Shown here piece by piece: positions 1 through 9,596 of a stretch of DNA of 64,000 nucleotides. The notes beneath the pieces are model-generated. The model did no database searches. It saw only the letters and a program-made list of their open reading frames with translations, and had not been told where the DNA came from. The position numbers were made by a program, and so were the translations under genes. Position 1 is the first letter of the stretch; each line of letters starts with the position of its first letter. Location of the stretch: the NCBI RefSeq assembly GCF_039535235.1, contig NZ_BAAAWU010000001.1:6947001-7011000 (forward strand), in the 5' to 3' direction. This DNA is from Streptomyces roseoviridis (lineage in GTDB: Bacteria > Actinomycetota > Actinomycetes > Streptomycetales > Streptomycetaceae).

Positions 1-1740
1 GCCTCCACCACCGGATCGGCCGGCCACTGGCGCCGGGTCCTGCTCCACCTGGACCCGCCGCACCTGTCCACCCCCGACGGCCACAGCCGCGACGTCTCCC
101 ACCGCAGCGTGATGCCGCTCGGCGGCGGAGCGGTCCTCGGCATCACCGAGCACACCGAAAGCGTCCCCGACGGACGGGACTTCGGCGCCCTCCTGTACGA
201 CCCGAGCGGACGCTTCGAGGTCCCCGGCCCCTACACGGTGCGCGGCACCTTCCCGGTCGGCGACCCGGCCCGCGAGGCCGACTGGCTCACCGCCTTCCTC
301 ACCGAGGCGCGGGCACGCGGCGGCGTCCCCTTCCAGCCCGAGGCCGCCGAGGAGTTCGGCCGGCTCACCGGAGCCTCCCGGGCGCTGGCCCGGCTCGTCC
401 TCGCCGGCATGCCGGGCATCGACCACTGGGAGAACAACTTCCTGCCCGCCGAGCTGCGCAAGACCCTCGAACTGAAGGTCACCGAAGCGGCGCACGCCCG
501 GGACGAACTGAGGGCCCTGGCCGTCGAGGTACGGCAGGAGATCGTGGCGGCGCTGCTGCCCGCCGACCCGGCACGGCTGTGGACCGAGGGCCCCGACGTC
601 ACCGCCGCGGCCGAGGTGTGGAACGCCCGCGTCGGCCGTCGCGTCCAGGTGCCCGACTGGCTCACCGCCGAGGCGGCCCGCGCCGCACGGGGCGGCTGGC
701 CCGCCCACCGGGCGCTGCCCGCACTCCTCGACCCGGCGGCCTCGCCGGAGCTCGGCACCGACGTCGCCTGGCGGATCGTGAACGACCGCCCCCAGCCCGC
801 GACTCCCGCCGATGCCCCCTTCACCAGCGAGGTCCTCACGGGCGCCATGAGCCTGACCGCCTGGATGGCGCACCGGCTCCCGGCCGGTGACCCGCTGCGC
901 GCGACGCTGCCCGCCGCCCTCACCGCCGTACGGCAGCGGCTGGCCGCTCCCGAACTGCTCCTCGCCGCGGGCCACTACACCAGCCTCGCGGAGTTCCGGA
1001 AGGCCGCCGGCAACCCCACGGAGACGGCACCCGACCACGAACGCTACGGGGCGGTGCTGATGGCGACCCACGACGGCCAGCCGCTGCCGGCCCTGCGGAC
1101 CTCCCTGCTGGACTCCACCGGCTCCGACCCGTACCTGGCCGCGCTGCGCGGCCCGGACCAGCATCCGACCACGGTCGAGACGGCGCTGCGCCGTGCCCAC
1201 GACCCCGCGTTCGCACGGCTCCTCGCCGACCCCGGCGCGCCCGCGGCCGGCGAGACCGGCCCGGACGGCACCTGGTGGCCGCAGGACCCCTCCCGCTCCG
1301 TACCCTCGCTCGTCACCGAGGCCGCCGCGGCGCACGGCCTGAGCGCCGACGCCGCCACGCTGTACCTGATGCTCCTGGCGCTGCCCGACCCGACGGACCG
1401 CAACACCGCCCGATGGACGGGCTGGAAGCCGGCCCGGCTGAAGGCGGCGCGGGCCGAACTCGCCGCCACCGACCTGGTGGTGCCGGCCGTACGGGCCCGC
1501 GCGGGACGCTCCCTGTTCCTGCCGGGCGCCTGGGCGGAGCAGTCGGCGCCGGTCCTGCCCGTCGAGCTGTGGAAGCTGGCGATGTACGGACCGCTCGCGG
1601 GCCACCGGCCCGCCCTGGGCACGCTCGTGCCGGTCGAACCGGTCGCCGAGCTGTACGCCCGGGCCTGGCAGCGGATCCTCGACGGCGACCTCCCGCGCTT
1701 CGAGGAACTCAAGGTGAAGCGCACCCGCCGCCGCCGCTGA
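1..1740 (+). CDS. C-terminal part of a large uncharacterised (possibly MolR/YehI-like) protein, 5' end outside window
   Basis: The frame is open from base 1, so the 579 codons seen are only the C-terminal part. A GTG at 109 is internal and not a credible start. The visible part has no membrane segments or secretion signal. It is rich in Ala, Leu and Arg, with a recognisable stretch around LAGMPGIDHWENNFLP (about residue 135), and it ends in a basic Lys/Arg tail. I do not recognise a catalytic motif. The next three genes match the MoxR/VWA/SWIM set that in enterobacteria (yehL, yehM, yehP, yehQ) sits beside the large DUF4132 protein MolR/YehI, so a MolR-like identity is a context-based guess. 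A strong hairpin follows the stop codon, so the downstream genes are probably transcribed separately. Confidence 0.5.
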   Translation, partial: ASTTGSAGHWRRVLLHLDPPHLSTPDGHSRDVSHRSVMPLGGGAVLGITEHTESVPDGRDFGALLYDPSGRFEVPGPYTVRGTFPVGDPAREADWLTAFLTEARARGGVPFQPEAAEEFGRLTGASRALARLVLAGMPGIDHWENNFLPAELRKTLELKVTEAAHARDELRALAVEVRQEIVAALLPADPARLWTEGPDVTAAAEVWNARVGRRVQVPDWLTAEAARAARGGWPAHRALPALLDPAASPELGTDVAWRIVNDRPQPATPADAPFTSEVLTGAMSLTAWMAHRLPAGDPLRATLPAALTAVRQRLAAPELLLAAGHYTSLAEFRKAAGNPTETAPDHERYGAVLMATHDGQPLPALRTSLLDSTGSDPYLAALRGPDQHPTTVETALRRAHDPAFARLLADPGAPAAGETGPDGTWWPQDPSRSVPSLVTEAAAAHGLSADAATLYLMLLALPDPTDRNTARWTGWKPARLKAARAELAATDLVVPAVRARAGRSLFLPGAWAEQSAPVLPVELWKLAMYGPLAGHRPALGTLVPVEPVAELYARAWQRILDGDLPRFEELKVKRTRRRR

Positions 1741-1800
1741 GCACCGGCCCAGGGCCGGGGGCCCGGAACTCCCGGCTCCCGGCCCCCGGGGGACGCCGCA

Positions 1801-1847
1801 CCCCCGCGGCGCCGCACCGCCGCCGGCGGTGAGCGGCGCCGCGGGGG
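1801..1847 (+). terminator. Long perfect hairpin after the first gene
   Basis: Bases 1801-1815 pair perfectly with 1833-1847 (15 bp). Inside, 1816-1821 pair with 1825-1830 around a GCC loop. No T-run follows, which is usual for Streptomyces terminators. It lies 60 nt after the stop at 1740. The rest of the 305-nt gap (1741-2045) holds no gene that I can support and presumably carries the promoter for the MoxR operon. Confidence 0.75.
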
Positions 1848-2045
1848 CCCGGCGAAGCGACCGCGCCGCACCGCCGCCTTGCCGGGCGCGGGCGCCGCGG
1901 CACGCGACCGTGCCCACCGCCCACCGCCCGGCGGGTGGCGGTCGGCGCGGCGCGCCCCACCCGAACCGCCCCGTCCACCCCCTCACGTACCCACCCCCTT
2001 CCGTCTCCGCCAGACCGCCGAGCACCGTCCCGAGAGAAGCGACGC

Positions 2046-3200
2046 ATGACCGTCACCGAACAGCCCGCCCCCGCCCGCCAGGTCCGCCCCGCCGAGGAAC
2101 GCCACGCCGCCGAACTCGCCTTCCTCGCCGCCCAGGACCCCGGCCCCCGCCCGCCCGGCTGGGCACTCACCCCGCGCGCCGTCGTCACCTTCGTCTGCGG
2201 CAGCGACGGCGTGGAACTCGCCCTGCCCAAGCGCCGCGCGGGCCTCCCCGCCAAGCTGGCGATCACCCCCAAGTTCGTCGGCGAACGGGCCCTGGTGGAG
2301 CGCTGCGTCGTGACCCTCGCGGGGGAGCGCGGCCTGCTGCTCACCGGCGAGCCCGGAACCGCCAAGTCCATGCTGTCCGAGCTGCTCGCCGCCGCCGTCT
2401 GCGGCACCAGCGCCCTCACCGTCCAGGGCACCGCCGGCACCACCGAGGACGCCTTCCGCTACGGATGGAACTACGCCCTCCTCCTGGCCCAGGGACCGAC
2501 CCCGCAGGCCCTCGTCGACTCTCCCGTGCTGTCCGCCATGCGCACCGGACGCGTGGTGCGGATCGAGGAGATCACCCGCTGCCTGCCCGAGGTCCAGGAC
2601 GCGCTGGTCTCCCTCCTGTCGGACCGCCGCCTCACCGTCCCCGAACTCACCTCCACCGAGGACGCCGTCGTCAGCGCCGCACCCGGATTCACCGTCATCG
2701 CCACCGCCAACCTCCGCGACCGGGGCGTCTCCGAGATGTCCGCCGCCCTCAAGCGCCGCTTCAACTTCGAGACCGTGGACCCGATCGCCGACGCCGACGC
2801 CGAAGCGGTGCTCATCCGCCGCCAGGCCGTCGCGGCCGTCCAGCGGGCCGGAGCGGACTTCGCCGTCGACGACGCCGTCCTGGACGCCCTCGTCACCGTC
2901 TTCCGCGACCTGCGCTCCGGCCGCTCCACCGAGGGCTGGGACGTCGAACGGCCCGGCACCGTCATGTCCACCGCCGAAGCCGTCCAGGTCGCCGCCTCCC
3001 TCGGGCTCGCCGCCGCCTACCTGCCCGGCGGCGACGTGCTCGACCTGCTCCCCGGCCACCTCCTCGGCGTGGTCCGCAAGGACGACCCGGCCGACCACGC
3101 CCGGCTCCTCGGCTACTGGGACGGCCCCGTCCGCCGCCGCGCGGAGACCGGCTCCGCCATGTGGCGCCGCCTCTGGGACCTGCGCGGGAGCCTGCGTTGA
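2046..3200 (+). CDS. MoxR-like AAA+ ATPase (YehL-type)
   Basis: A 384-residue AAA+ ATPase. Walker A is GEPGTAKS (residues 101-108), Walker B is in VVRIEEI, sensor 1 is in ATANLRDRG, and an ALKRRFNFE stretch carries the arginine-finger region. These are features of MoxR-family chaperone ATPases, which work with VWA-domain partners to remodel or insert cofactors into other proteins. The ATG at 2046 follows GAGAGAAG. A longer in-frame start at 1935 would add a Pro/Arg-rich, low-complexity extension and is not preferred. The stop codon overlaps the TTG start of the DUF5682-VWA gene (TTGA), which implies translational coupling and an ATPase-VWA pair. The protein has no membrane segment and should be cytoplasmic. 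Confidence 0.9.
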   Translation: MTVTEQPAPARQVRPAEERHAAELAFLAAQDPGPRPPGWALTPRAVVTFVCGSDGVELALPKRRAGLPAKLAITPKFVGERALVERCVVTLAGERGLLLTGEPGTAKSMLSELLAAAVCGTSALTVQGTAGTTEDAFRYGWNYALLLAQGPTPQALVDSPVLSAMRTGRVVRIEEITRCLPEVQDALVSLLSDRRLTVPELTSTEDAVVSAAPGFTVIATANLRDRGVSEMSAALKRRFNFETVDPIADADAEAVLIRRQAVAAVQRAGADFAVDDAVLDALVTVFRDLRSGRSTEGWDVERPGTVMSTAEAVQVAASLGLAAAYLPGGDVLDLLPGHLLGVVRKDDPADHARLLGYWDGPVRRRAETGSAMWRRLWDLRGSLR

Positions 3201-6200
3201 CCCACGCCGACACCCAGGTGCCCGCCGGCGACCCCCGTACCGCCGTGGACGCGCTCGCCGCGTCGAGGACCCCGTACCTGCTGGGAGTGCGCCACCACAG
3301 CCCGGCACTCGCCGCGGTGGTGCCCGCGCTGCTCGACGAGGCGGGCGCCGAGGTCGTCTGCGTGGAACTCCCCGCCGACTTCCAGCCCTGGCTGGAGCAC
3401 CTCGCCGACCCGGAGACCGTCGCCCCCGTCGCCCTGGCCGGCACCGGCGAGGGCGGCCGGCTGTCCTTCTACCCCTTCGCCGACTTCTCGCCCGAGCTCG
3501 CCGCCGTGCGGTGGGCCCGGGCCCGGGGCGCCGAGGTCGTCTGCTGCGACCTGCCGCTGGCCGACCCCGGCTGGACCCTGCCCGCCGCCCGCCCGGACGA
3601 GGACGAGCCCGCACGGCGCTCCTTCGCCGCCGCCCTCGCCGCCGCGGGCACCGGCCGGGACGGCGACGACCTGTGGGACCGTGCCGTCGAGGTGCTCGCA
3701 CCCGGCTGCACCCCCGAGGCGGTGCGCCGCGCGGCCCTCGGCGTCGGCTGGGCCCTGCGCACCGACGCCGCCGTCCCCGCCACGGACCTCGCCCGCGAGG
3801 CCCACATGCGCCGGATCCTCGCATCCGCCGCCGACGGCGGCCGCCGCGTCGCCGCCGTGATCGGCGCTTTCCACGCCCCCGCGCTCGTCCTGAACGACAC
3901 GACGCCAGGCGACGCGCCGTTGACGGCCGGAGGGGACCCGGAGCGGCCCGGGACCGGCCGGGGCCGTGGCGGGACGGCGGCGGCCGAGGCGGCCGTGACC
4001 TCCTTCGTGCCGTACTCCTTCGACCTGCTCGACTCCCGCTCCGGCTACCCGGCCGGCATCCGCGACCCGCGCTGGCAGCAGGCCGTGTTCGAGGCGGGCG
4101 GCGTCCCCGACCGGCTCCGCGCCGCGGCCTCCGTCGCCCTGACCGGGTTGTGCCGGGAGCTGCGCCGCGCGGGCCACACCGCCGGTACGGGCGAGGCCAC
4201 CGAGGCGCTGCGGCTCGCCTGCGACCTGGCCGCGCTGCGCGGACTGCCCGCCCCCGGGCGCGGCGAACTGCTGGAGGCCGTCACCACCGTCCTCGGCCAG
4301 GGCGAACCCCTCGGCCGCGGCCGGGCCCTGGCGCGCGCCCTGGAAGCCGTGTTCGTCGGTACCGCACGCGGCCGGATCACCCCGCACGCTCCGCGCTCCG
4401 GTCTCGGCCCCTGCGTGGAGGAGGAACTCGCCCGGCTGCGGCTGCCCGGCCCGGAGGATCCCGGCCCCCGCGAGGTACGCCTCGATCCGCTGCGCTCGCC
4501 CCTGGACGCCCGCAGGGAAGTGCTCCTCCAACGCCTGTCCGTCATCGGAGCGTCGTACGGCGAGCCCGTGGCCGTCGCCGCCACCGGCGACGGCACGGCG
4601 CTCGGCACCAAGTGGCGCCTGTCCTGGACGCCTTCGGTGCCCGCGCGCCTCGACCTCGCCGGGGCCCGCGGCGTCACCGCCGCCCAGGCCGCCGCCGGTA
4701 CGCTCCGCGAGACCGCGCGCCGCGAGGCCGCCGACGGAGGCCCGACCCCGCCGCAGATCCTCGCCGGGCTCTCCGCCGCCGCACGCTGCGACCTGCCCGA
4801 CCTCGTCGACGCCCGGCTCCGGGAGGCGGCCGCCGTGCTGCCCGGCACCGCGAACCTGCCCGACCTCCTGACCGCCATGGACCTGCTCGAAGGCATGCGC
4901 CGCGGCCACTACCCCGGGACGACGCCGGACGCCCGCACCACCGCCGGCGAGCTCATCGGCGAACTCCTCGAAGCCGCCGTCCGCGCGCTTCCGGGCCTCG
5001 CGGGGAGCGACGCCCCGGCGGACGCCGCGTCCCTGGTGGCACTGGCGGACCGCGCGGCGGCCCGGCAGCTCGGCCTGCGGATGGACCACGCGCTCGCCGA
5101 CCTCGCCGCCGACGCCTCCCCGCTCGTCCAGGGCGCCGCCCTCGCGGTCCGCGTGATGCTCGACCTCGACCCGGCCGCCGGGCTCGGCGAGCGCGTGGCC
5201 GGATGGATCGACGGCGCCACCGGACCCGACACCCGCCGCGCCCTCGGCAAGCGGCTCACCGGCCTGCTCACCGCCGCCGGGCCCCTGCTCCAGGCGTCCC
5301 CGGACGCCCTCGCCCCGCTGCTCGACCGCGTCGACACCCTGACGGACGAGGGCTTCCTCGACCGACTCCCGGCCCTGCGCGGCGGCTTCGACGCACTCGC
5401 CCCGGCCGCCCGCGACCGGATGCTGACCACCGTCACCGAGCGGCTCGGCGACCGGCCCGACCTCTCCCTCGACGCTCCGCCCGAGCTGGTCGCGCTGTGG
5501 GCGGCGGCCGACGCGGCCGGCCTGGCCGCCCTGAAGGCCATGGCCCCCGCCCTCACCGTCCCCGGAGCCGGAGCCGGAGCCGGAGCCGAACCCGGAGCCG
5601 AACCCGGAGCCGGAGCCGGACCCGAACCCGAAGCCGGAACCACAGCCGAATCTGAACCCGAACCCGAAGCCGGCCCCGCGCCCGCCGGTCGTACGACAGC
5701 CCCCGCGTCCCCCCAGGCCGCCGCCCCCGCCCGCAGGCTCGACCCGGCCGACCGGTGGCGCCTGCTCCTCGGCCGCCACCAGGACCGGTTGAGCCCCCGC
5801 GCCCGCCGGTACGCGCACGCGCTGGACGAGCTCTACGGCCGCGGCCGCGGCGAGGGCGCCGAGGACCTGGAGGGCGGAGCGGCCGGGCAGGGCGGCGGCC
5901 AGGAGACGTCGTTCCCCACCGCCCGCGAATGGTCCGCGGAGCTGGAGGCGCTCTTCGGCAGCGACGTCCGCGAAGAGGTCCTCGCCGACGCCGCCGACAC
6001 CGGGCGCCACGACGTCCTCACCCAGCTGGACCCGGCGACCGTCCGGCCGTCGGTGGAACTGCTCAGCTCGGTCCTGTCGCTCGCCGGCGGCATGCCCGAG
6101 GCCCGGCTCGCCCGGCTGCGGCCCCTGGTCAAGCGGCTCGTCGACGAGCTCGCCCGGGAACTGGCCACCCGCGTGCGCCCCGCGCTCTCGGGACTGGCCA

Positions 6201-6856
6201 CCCCGCGCCCGACCGGCCGCCCCGGCGGCCGCCTCGACCTCGCCCGCACCCTGCGCGCCAATCTGGTCCACACCCGCCGTACCGCCGACGGGCGGATACG
6301 GATCGTCCCCGAGCGCCCGGTGTTCAGCACCCGCTCCCGCAAGGAGGCCGACTGGCGGCTGATCCTCGTGGTCGACGTCTCCGGCTCCATGGAGGCGTCC
6401 GTCATCTGGTCGGCGCTGACCGCCGCGGTCCTGGGCGGCGTTCCGACCCTGTCCACCCATTTCCTGGCCTTCTCCACCCAGGTGGTGGACCTGACCGACC
6501 GGGTCGACGACCCGCTGTCCCTGCTCCTGGAGGTGCGCGTCGGCGGCGGCACGCACATCGCGGCGGGCCTCGCGCACGCCCGGTCGCTCGTCACCGTGCC
6601 CAGCCGCACCCTCGTCGTCGTGGTCAGCGACTTCGAGGAGGGCGCACCGCTCGCCGGTCTCCTCGGCGAGGTCCGCGCACTGGCCTCCTCGGGAGCGCAC
6701 CTGCTCGGCTGCGCGGCCCTCGACGACGGCGGGAAGCCCCGCTACTCGGTGCCGGTGGCCCGCCGGCTCGCCGCCGCGGGCATGCCCGTGGCCGCCCTCA
6801 GCCCCCTCGCCCTCGCCCGCTGGGTCGGCGACCGCCTCCGTGGAGAAGCCCGTTGA
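3197..6856 (+). CDS. DUF5682-VWA fusion protein (YehM + YehP equivalent)
   Basis: A 1219-residue protein in two parts. Residues 1 to about 790 look like DUF5682 (GVRHHSP near the N-terminus, then VPYSFDLLDSRSGYPAGIRD). Residues from about 830 to the end are a von Willebrand factor A domain with an intact MIDAS motif DVSGS (D1060, S1062, S1064) and a downstream GGGTHI threonine. An Ala/Gly/Pro/Glu repeat linker joins them. In enterobacteria the two parts are separate genes (about 760 and 380 aa), so this reads as a natural fusion. VWA proteins of this kind bind metal and client proteins and act with the MoxR ATPase encoded just upstream. The start is a TTG overlapping the previous TGA; a GTG at 3218 is the alternative. 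The cell substrate is unknown. Confidence 0.85.
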   Translation: MTHADTQVPAGDPRTAVDALAASRTPYLLGVRHHSPALAAVVPALLDEAGAEVVCVELPADFQPWLEHLADPETVAPVALAGTGEGGRLSFYPFADFSPELAAVRWARARGAEVVCCDLPLADPGWTLPAARPDEDEPARRSFAAALAAAGTGRDGDDLWDRAVEVLAPGCTPEAVRRAALGVGWALRTDAAVPATDLAREAHMRRILASAADGGRRVAAVIGAFHAPALVLNDTTPGDAPLTAGGDPERPGTGRGRGGTAAAEAAVTSFVPYSFDLLDSRSGYPAGIRDPRWQQAVFEAGGVPDRLRAAASVALTGLCRELRRAGHTAGTGEATEALRLACDLAALRGLPAPGRGELLEAVTTVLGQGEPLGRGRALARALEAVFVGTARGRITPHAPRSGLGPCVEEELARLRLPGPEDPGPREVRLDPLRSPLDARREVLLQRLSVIGASYGEPVAVAATGDGTALGTKWRLSWTPSVPARLDLAGARGVTAAQAAAGTLRETARREAADGGPTPPQILAGLSAAARCDLPDLVDARLREAAAVLPGTANLPDLLTAMDLLEGMRRGHYPGTTPDARTTAGELIGELLEAAVRALPGLAGSDAPADAASLVALADRAAARQLGLRMDHALADLAADASPLVQGAALAVRVMLDLDPAAGLGERVAGWIDGATGPDTRRALGKRLTGLLTAAGPLLQASPDALAPLLDRVDTLTDEGFLDRLPALRGGFDALAPAARDRMLTTVTERLGDRPDLSLDAPPELVALWAAADAAGLAALKAMAPALTVPGAGAGAGAEPGAEPGAGAGPEPEAGTTAESEPEPEAGPAPAGRTTAPASPQAAAPARRLDPADRWRLLLGRHQDRLSPRARRYAHALDELYGRGRGEGAEDLEGGAAGQGGGQETSFPTAREWSAELEALFGSDVREEVLADAADTGRHDVLTQLDPATVRPSVELLSSVLSLAGGMPEARLARLRPLVKRLVDELARELATRVRPALSGLATPRPTGRPGGRLDLARTLRANLVHTRRTADGRIRIVPERPVFSTRSRKEADWRLILVVDVSGSMEASVIWSALTAAVLGGVPTLSTHFLAFSTQVVDLTDRVDDPLSLLLEVRVGGGTHIAAGLAHARSLVTVPSRTLVVVVSDFEEGAPLAGLLGEVRALASSGAHLLGCAALDDGGKPRYSVPVARRLAAAGMPVAALSPLALARWVGDRLRGEAR
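5563..5675 (+). repeat. Hexanucleotide GGAGCC/GAACCC repeat inside the DUF5682-VWA gene
   Basis: Degenerate 6-nt units (GGAGCC, GAACCC, GAAGCC) run through this stretch. They encode an Ala-Gly then Glu-Pro-Ala-rich linker at about residues 789-826, exactly between the DUF5682-like and VWA parts. It is in frame, so changes in copy number would only alter linker length. Confidence 0.85.
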
Positions 6857-8781
6857 GCACCGCACTCCTGCCGCCCGTCGCCCCCGAGGTCCTCGCCGAG
6901 GCCGTCGAGCAGCTCACCGCGCGGCTCCGCAGGAAACTCGACGCGGCCGTCGCCGAGTGCGGCGAACGTGCCGTGCCGGGCCCCGACGGCACCGTCGAGG
7001 TCCGTTTCGGCGAGGACACCCTGGTCACCCTGCGGCCCGGCCCCTCCGGTACGGTCACCGCACCCGAACAGGCCGTCTGCACCTGCCTGTTGGCCCCCCG
7101 CTGTCTGCACCGGGCCGCCGTGCTCGGCGCCGCGCCCCTGGCGGACCCGGAGACGCACGCCCCCGAGGGCCCGACGGCCACCGGCACCGACGGTCCCGAC
7201 CACCCGGGCCACGACGGTCCCGACCACCCGGGCCACCCCGGCGGGGCGACGGGAAGCGCCGTACCCCCCGCTCCGGCCCCGACCGGACGGGCCGGCGCCG
7301 AGCCCGCCACCTCCGGCCCGCCCCCCGCCGCCCCCGCCGACCCCGAGCCCGCCCCCGCGCTCACTCCGGCGCAGGTACGGGCCGGTGCCGCCCTGTGGCA
7401 GGCCGCCGCCGGCGCCCTGTCGGCGGGGGTCACGGCGGGCGGTTCGGTCGTCCAGGCCGAACTCCTGCGCGCCGCCCACACCGCGCGCCTGGCCGGGCTG
7501 CCGGGTGCCGAGGCCGCCGCCCTCAGGGTCGTACGGGGGCTGCGGTCCGCCCGTGAGCGCGACCCGGGCCAGCGGCTCGGGGACCTCACCGCCGCCTTCC
7601 GCGAACTGCTCGCGGCCGCCGCCCTGCTCGCCGCCGGCAGCGCCGGGTCCGGCGCCGCGGGAGGCGGCCGCCGCGCGTACGGGCAGGGCGGCAGCCTGCG
7701 CGTGCACGGCCTGTGCCGCGAACCGGTGTTGTCCGCCACCGGATACGGGGGAGTGGCCACCCACCTCGTCGGTTCCGACGGCGTCTTCTACACCCTCTCC
7801 GACGTGCGACCGGGCGGCCTCGCCCGCGCCCAGGGGGCCGGATCGGCCTCCGTGGCCCTCGGAGGCGCCGTCCTCGACCACGCCGGTCTGGCGCGCGGTG
7901 GCCTGCTGATCGCCGGTGCAACGGTGTCCGCCGACGGGCGACTCGGCGCCGGCCGGGGCGTCCGCGCCACCCCGCTGCGCGGAGTGGACTGGTCGGAGGA
8001 GCCCGCGGCGGCCGTCTTCGCCCGCCCCGTGCACGAGGCGATGGCGGAGGCACTCGACACCGGCACGACCGGCACGACCGGCACGACCGGCACGGCGCTG
8101 CTCGGCTGCGACGTCGAGGTGCTCGGTGCGCGGGAGGACCACCTGCTGGTCCGGGTCCGGGGAGGCGGGCCGCTGGTGCGCCTCGCCGCCGCCCATCCGC
8201 ACCCCGAACTGCCCTACGCCGCCAACCTGCGCCGGATCGGCGCGTACCCCGGCCTCGCCCTGCGCGTCCTGGGCCGGCCCGACCCGGACCGGGCGGCGAC
8301 GCTCCGGCCGCTGGCGGTCGGTCCGGTGCCGGACGAGCCCCGCACCCTGCGGCTCCCGGAGGACCGGCGGGGCCGAGTCGACCTGGGGTACGAACGGCTC
8401 CAGGGGGACCACTTCCCGCGCGAGGCCCCGGACGACGTGCCCGACGACCTGGCGGCCGCGGGGCCGGACCCGCTGGCCGAGGCACCGCTGTGGCGGATCC
8501 GCCGGCTCCTGGAGAGCGGCGTCGCGGGCGGGCGGCGCGCCATCGCCGAAGCCGCTCGCGGCACCGACCGCGCCGCGTCCGCCACCCCGCTGCGCAGGGC
8601 GGGACTGGTCGCGGCCGCGGAGCTCGCCGAGGCCCTGACGGCGGAGGCCGACCGTCGCCCCCGGGACGCGTTCGGCCGGCTCGTCGACGCCTCCGCGGAC
8701 GGCTACGCCCGCGCCTGGCTCGCCTCCGCCGTCCACCTGGCGGCCGCCGAGAGGTCTCTGGTGGCCGCCACCTGGTCCTGA
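6853..8781 (+). CDS. SWIM zinc-finger protein (YehQ-type)
   Basis: A 642-residue protein with a SWIM zinc-binding motif, CxCx5CxH (C76, C78, C84, H86), near the N-terminus. SWIM domains bind nucleic acid or protein. The motif is followed by a Pro/Ala/Gly-rich disordered stretch (residues about 100-170) and a long C-terminal region with a Gly-Thr-Thr triplet repeat (9-nt units at 8062-8088). It starts at TTG 6853, overlapping the previous stop as TTGA. This is the second TTG-coupled junction in the operon and suggests production in step with the VWA partner. A SWIM protein is the standard third member beside MoxR-like ATPase and VWA genes. A weak hairpin (8869-8892) lies in the 115-nt gap before the convergent next gene. 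Confidence 0.85.
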   Translation: MSTALLPPVAPEVLAEAVEQLTARLRRKLDAAVAECGERAVPGPDGTVEVRFGEDTLVTLRPGPSGTVTAPEQAVCTCLLAPRCLHRAAVLGAAPLADPETHAPEGPTATGTDGPDHPGHDGPDHPGHPGGATGSAVPPAPAPTGRAGAEPATSGPPPAAPADPEPAPALTPAQVRAGAALWQAAAGALSAGVTAGGSVVQAELLRAAHTARLAGLPGAEAAALRVVRGLRSARERDPGQRLGDLTAAFRELLAAAALLAAGSAGSGAAGGGRRAYGQGGSLRVHGLCREPVLSATGYGGVATHLVGSDGVFYTLSDVRPGGLARAQGAGSASVALGGAVLDHAGLARGGLLIAGATVSADGRLGAGRGVRATPLRGVDWSEEPAAAVFARPVHEAMAEALDTGTTGTTGTTGTALLGCDVEVLGAREDHLLVRVRGGGPLVRLAAAHPHPELPYAANLRRIGAYPGLALRVLGRPDPDRAATLRPLAVGPVPDEPRTLRLPEDRRGRVDLGYERLQGDHFPREAPDDVPDDLAAAGPDPLAEAPLWRIRRLLESGVAGGRRAIAEAARGTDRAASATPLRRAGLVAAAELAEALTAEADRRPRDAFGRLVDASADGYARAWLASAVHLAAAERSLVAATWS

Positions 8782-8896
8782 TCCGTGCGCCCCGCCCGCC
8801 CGCCCGCGTGCCGGCCGGGGCCCGGCGCCGGAGGGGGCGGGCTCGTGCGCCGGGGCGCGGCCCGCCGCGGCTCCGGCGCCGCGGGCGGAGCCGGGA

Positions 8897-9229
8897 TCAG
8901 TGGCCGAGGGCCTTCTTCAGCTGCTGCTTGTTCATCGTGGAGCGGCCTTCGATGCCGCGCTTCTTCGCCTCCTCGTACAGCTCGTCCCTGGTGCGCTCGG
9001 ACGACCCGCCACCACCGCCACGGGACTTCTCGCCCCCGCGCTGCGAAGCGGACTTGCCCTGCGTGGAACTGCGGCTCGCCGTCTTGCTCTCACCGGAGCG
9101 GGCGCGTTCCTTGTTCACCGTGCGGGAGGCCATCTCCTTCGCGCGGCCCTCGGACATCCCGCGCTTCTCGCCGGACTCCTTGATGTGCTCGTACTGCCGC
9201 TCCCGCTTGGGGCTGGATCCTCGGGGCAT
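8897..9229 (-). CDS. Small plasmid-stabilisation-like protein with Rho-N/SAP-like C-terminus
   Basis: A 110-residue, highly charged protein. The N-terminus (GSSPKRERQYEHIKESGE, then GRAKEMASRTVNKER) matches a family widely annotated in actinomycetes as plasmid stabilisation protein, though on chromosomes its role is not established. A Gly/Ser linker leads to a C-terminal segment (ELYEEAKKRGIEGRSTMNK) resembling a Rho N-terminal or SAP-like helix-extended-loop-helix that could bind DNA. The ATG at 9229 has a perfect AGGAGG eight bases upstream. A longer ORF to 9499 runs through the leader and lacks such a site. It is transcribed alone. Confidence 0.8.
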   Translation of the reverse strand: MPRGSSPKRERQYEHIKESGEKRGMSEGRAKEMASRTVNKERARSGESKTASRSSTQGKSASQRGGEKSRGGGGGSSERTRDELYEEAKKRGIEGRSTMNKQQLKKALGH

Positions 9230-9596
9230 GACGACCTCCTGGTTCGACTGCGATGTCACGGTCATGGTGCGGCTGCCCCGTCCGCGCCGCATCTCACCTG
9301 AGACCGCCCGTGCTTCCCCGAGGGGCGATGCGGCTCCCGCCGCACGGCGGCCGGAGCGGCGTACGCAAGGGCCCGGCCGCCGCGGCGGCCCCCGGCCGGT
9401 CCCGCGCCCGCCCGTACGCCCAGCGGATGGAACCGGCGGGCCGGGTGAGTGAACGGAAGACGGGACGCCGCCGAGGACACCCGGCTGACCGGTCGCCACC
9501 CCGCCACCGGTCGGCGGGTGCCGGCGGCGATGCGGCGACCGGTCGGTGGGTGACGGCCGGTGAGCTGCTGCCGGGCGGTCAGCGGGTGTCGGGCGG
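9230..9596. other. 367-nt intergenic region
   Basis: It lies upstream of the leftward small basic-protein gene and downstream of the leftward methyltransferase. It should therefore contain the promoter of the former and the end of the latter's transcript. I see GC-rich inverted repeats (for example around 9374-9404) and repeated GGTCGG/GGGCGGTCAG words at 9490-9600, but no convincing ORF on either strand. Confidence 0.5.

Noticed and set aside
3113-6865. Very long open frame (1250 codons) on the minus strand
   Set aside because: It lies exactly antisense to the DUF5682-VWA gene, whose motifs are clear. Its translation is Gly/Ala/Arg-rich with no recognisable domain, as expected for shadows in GC-rich DNA.
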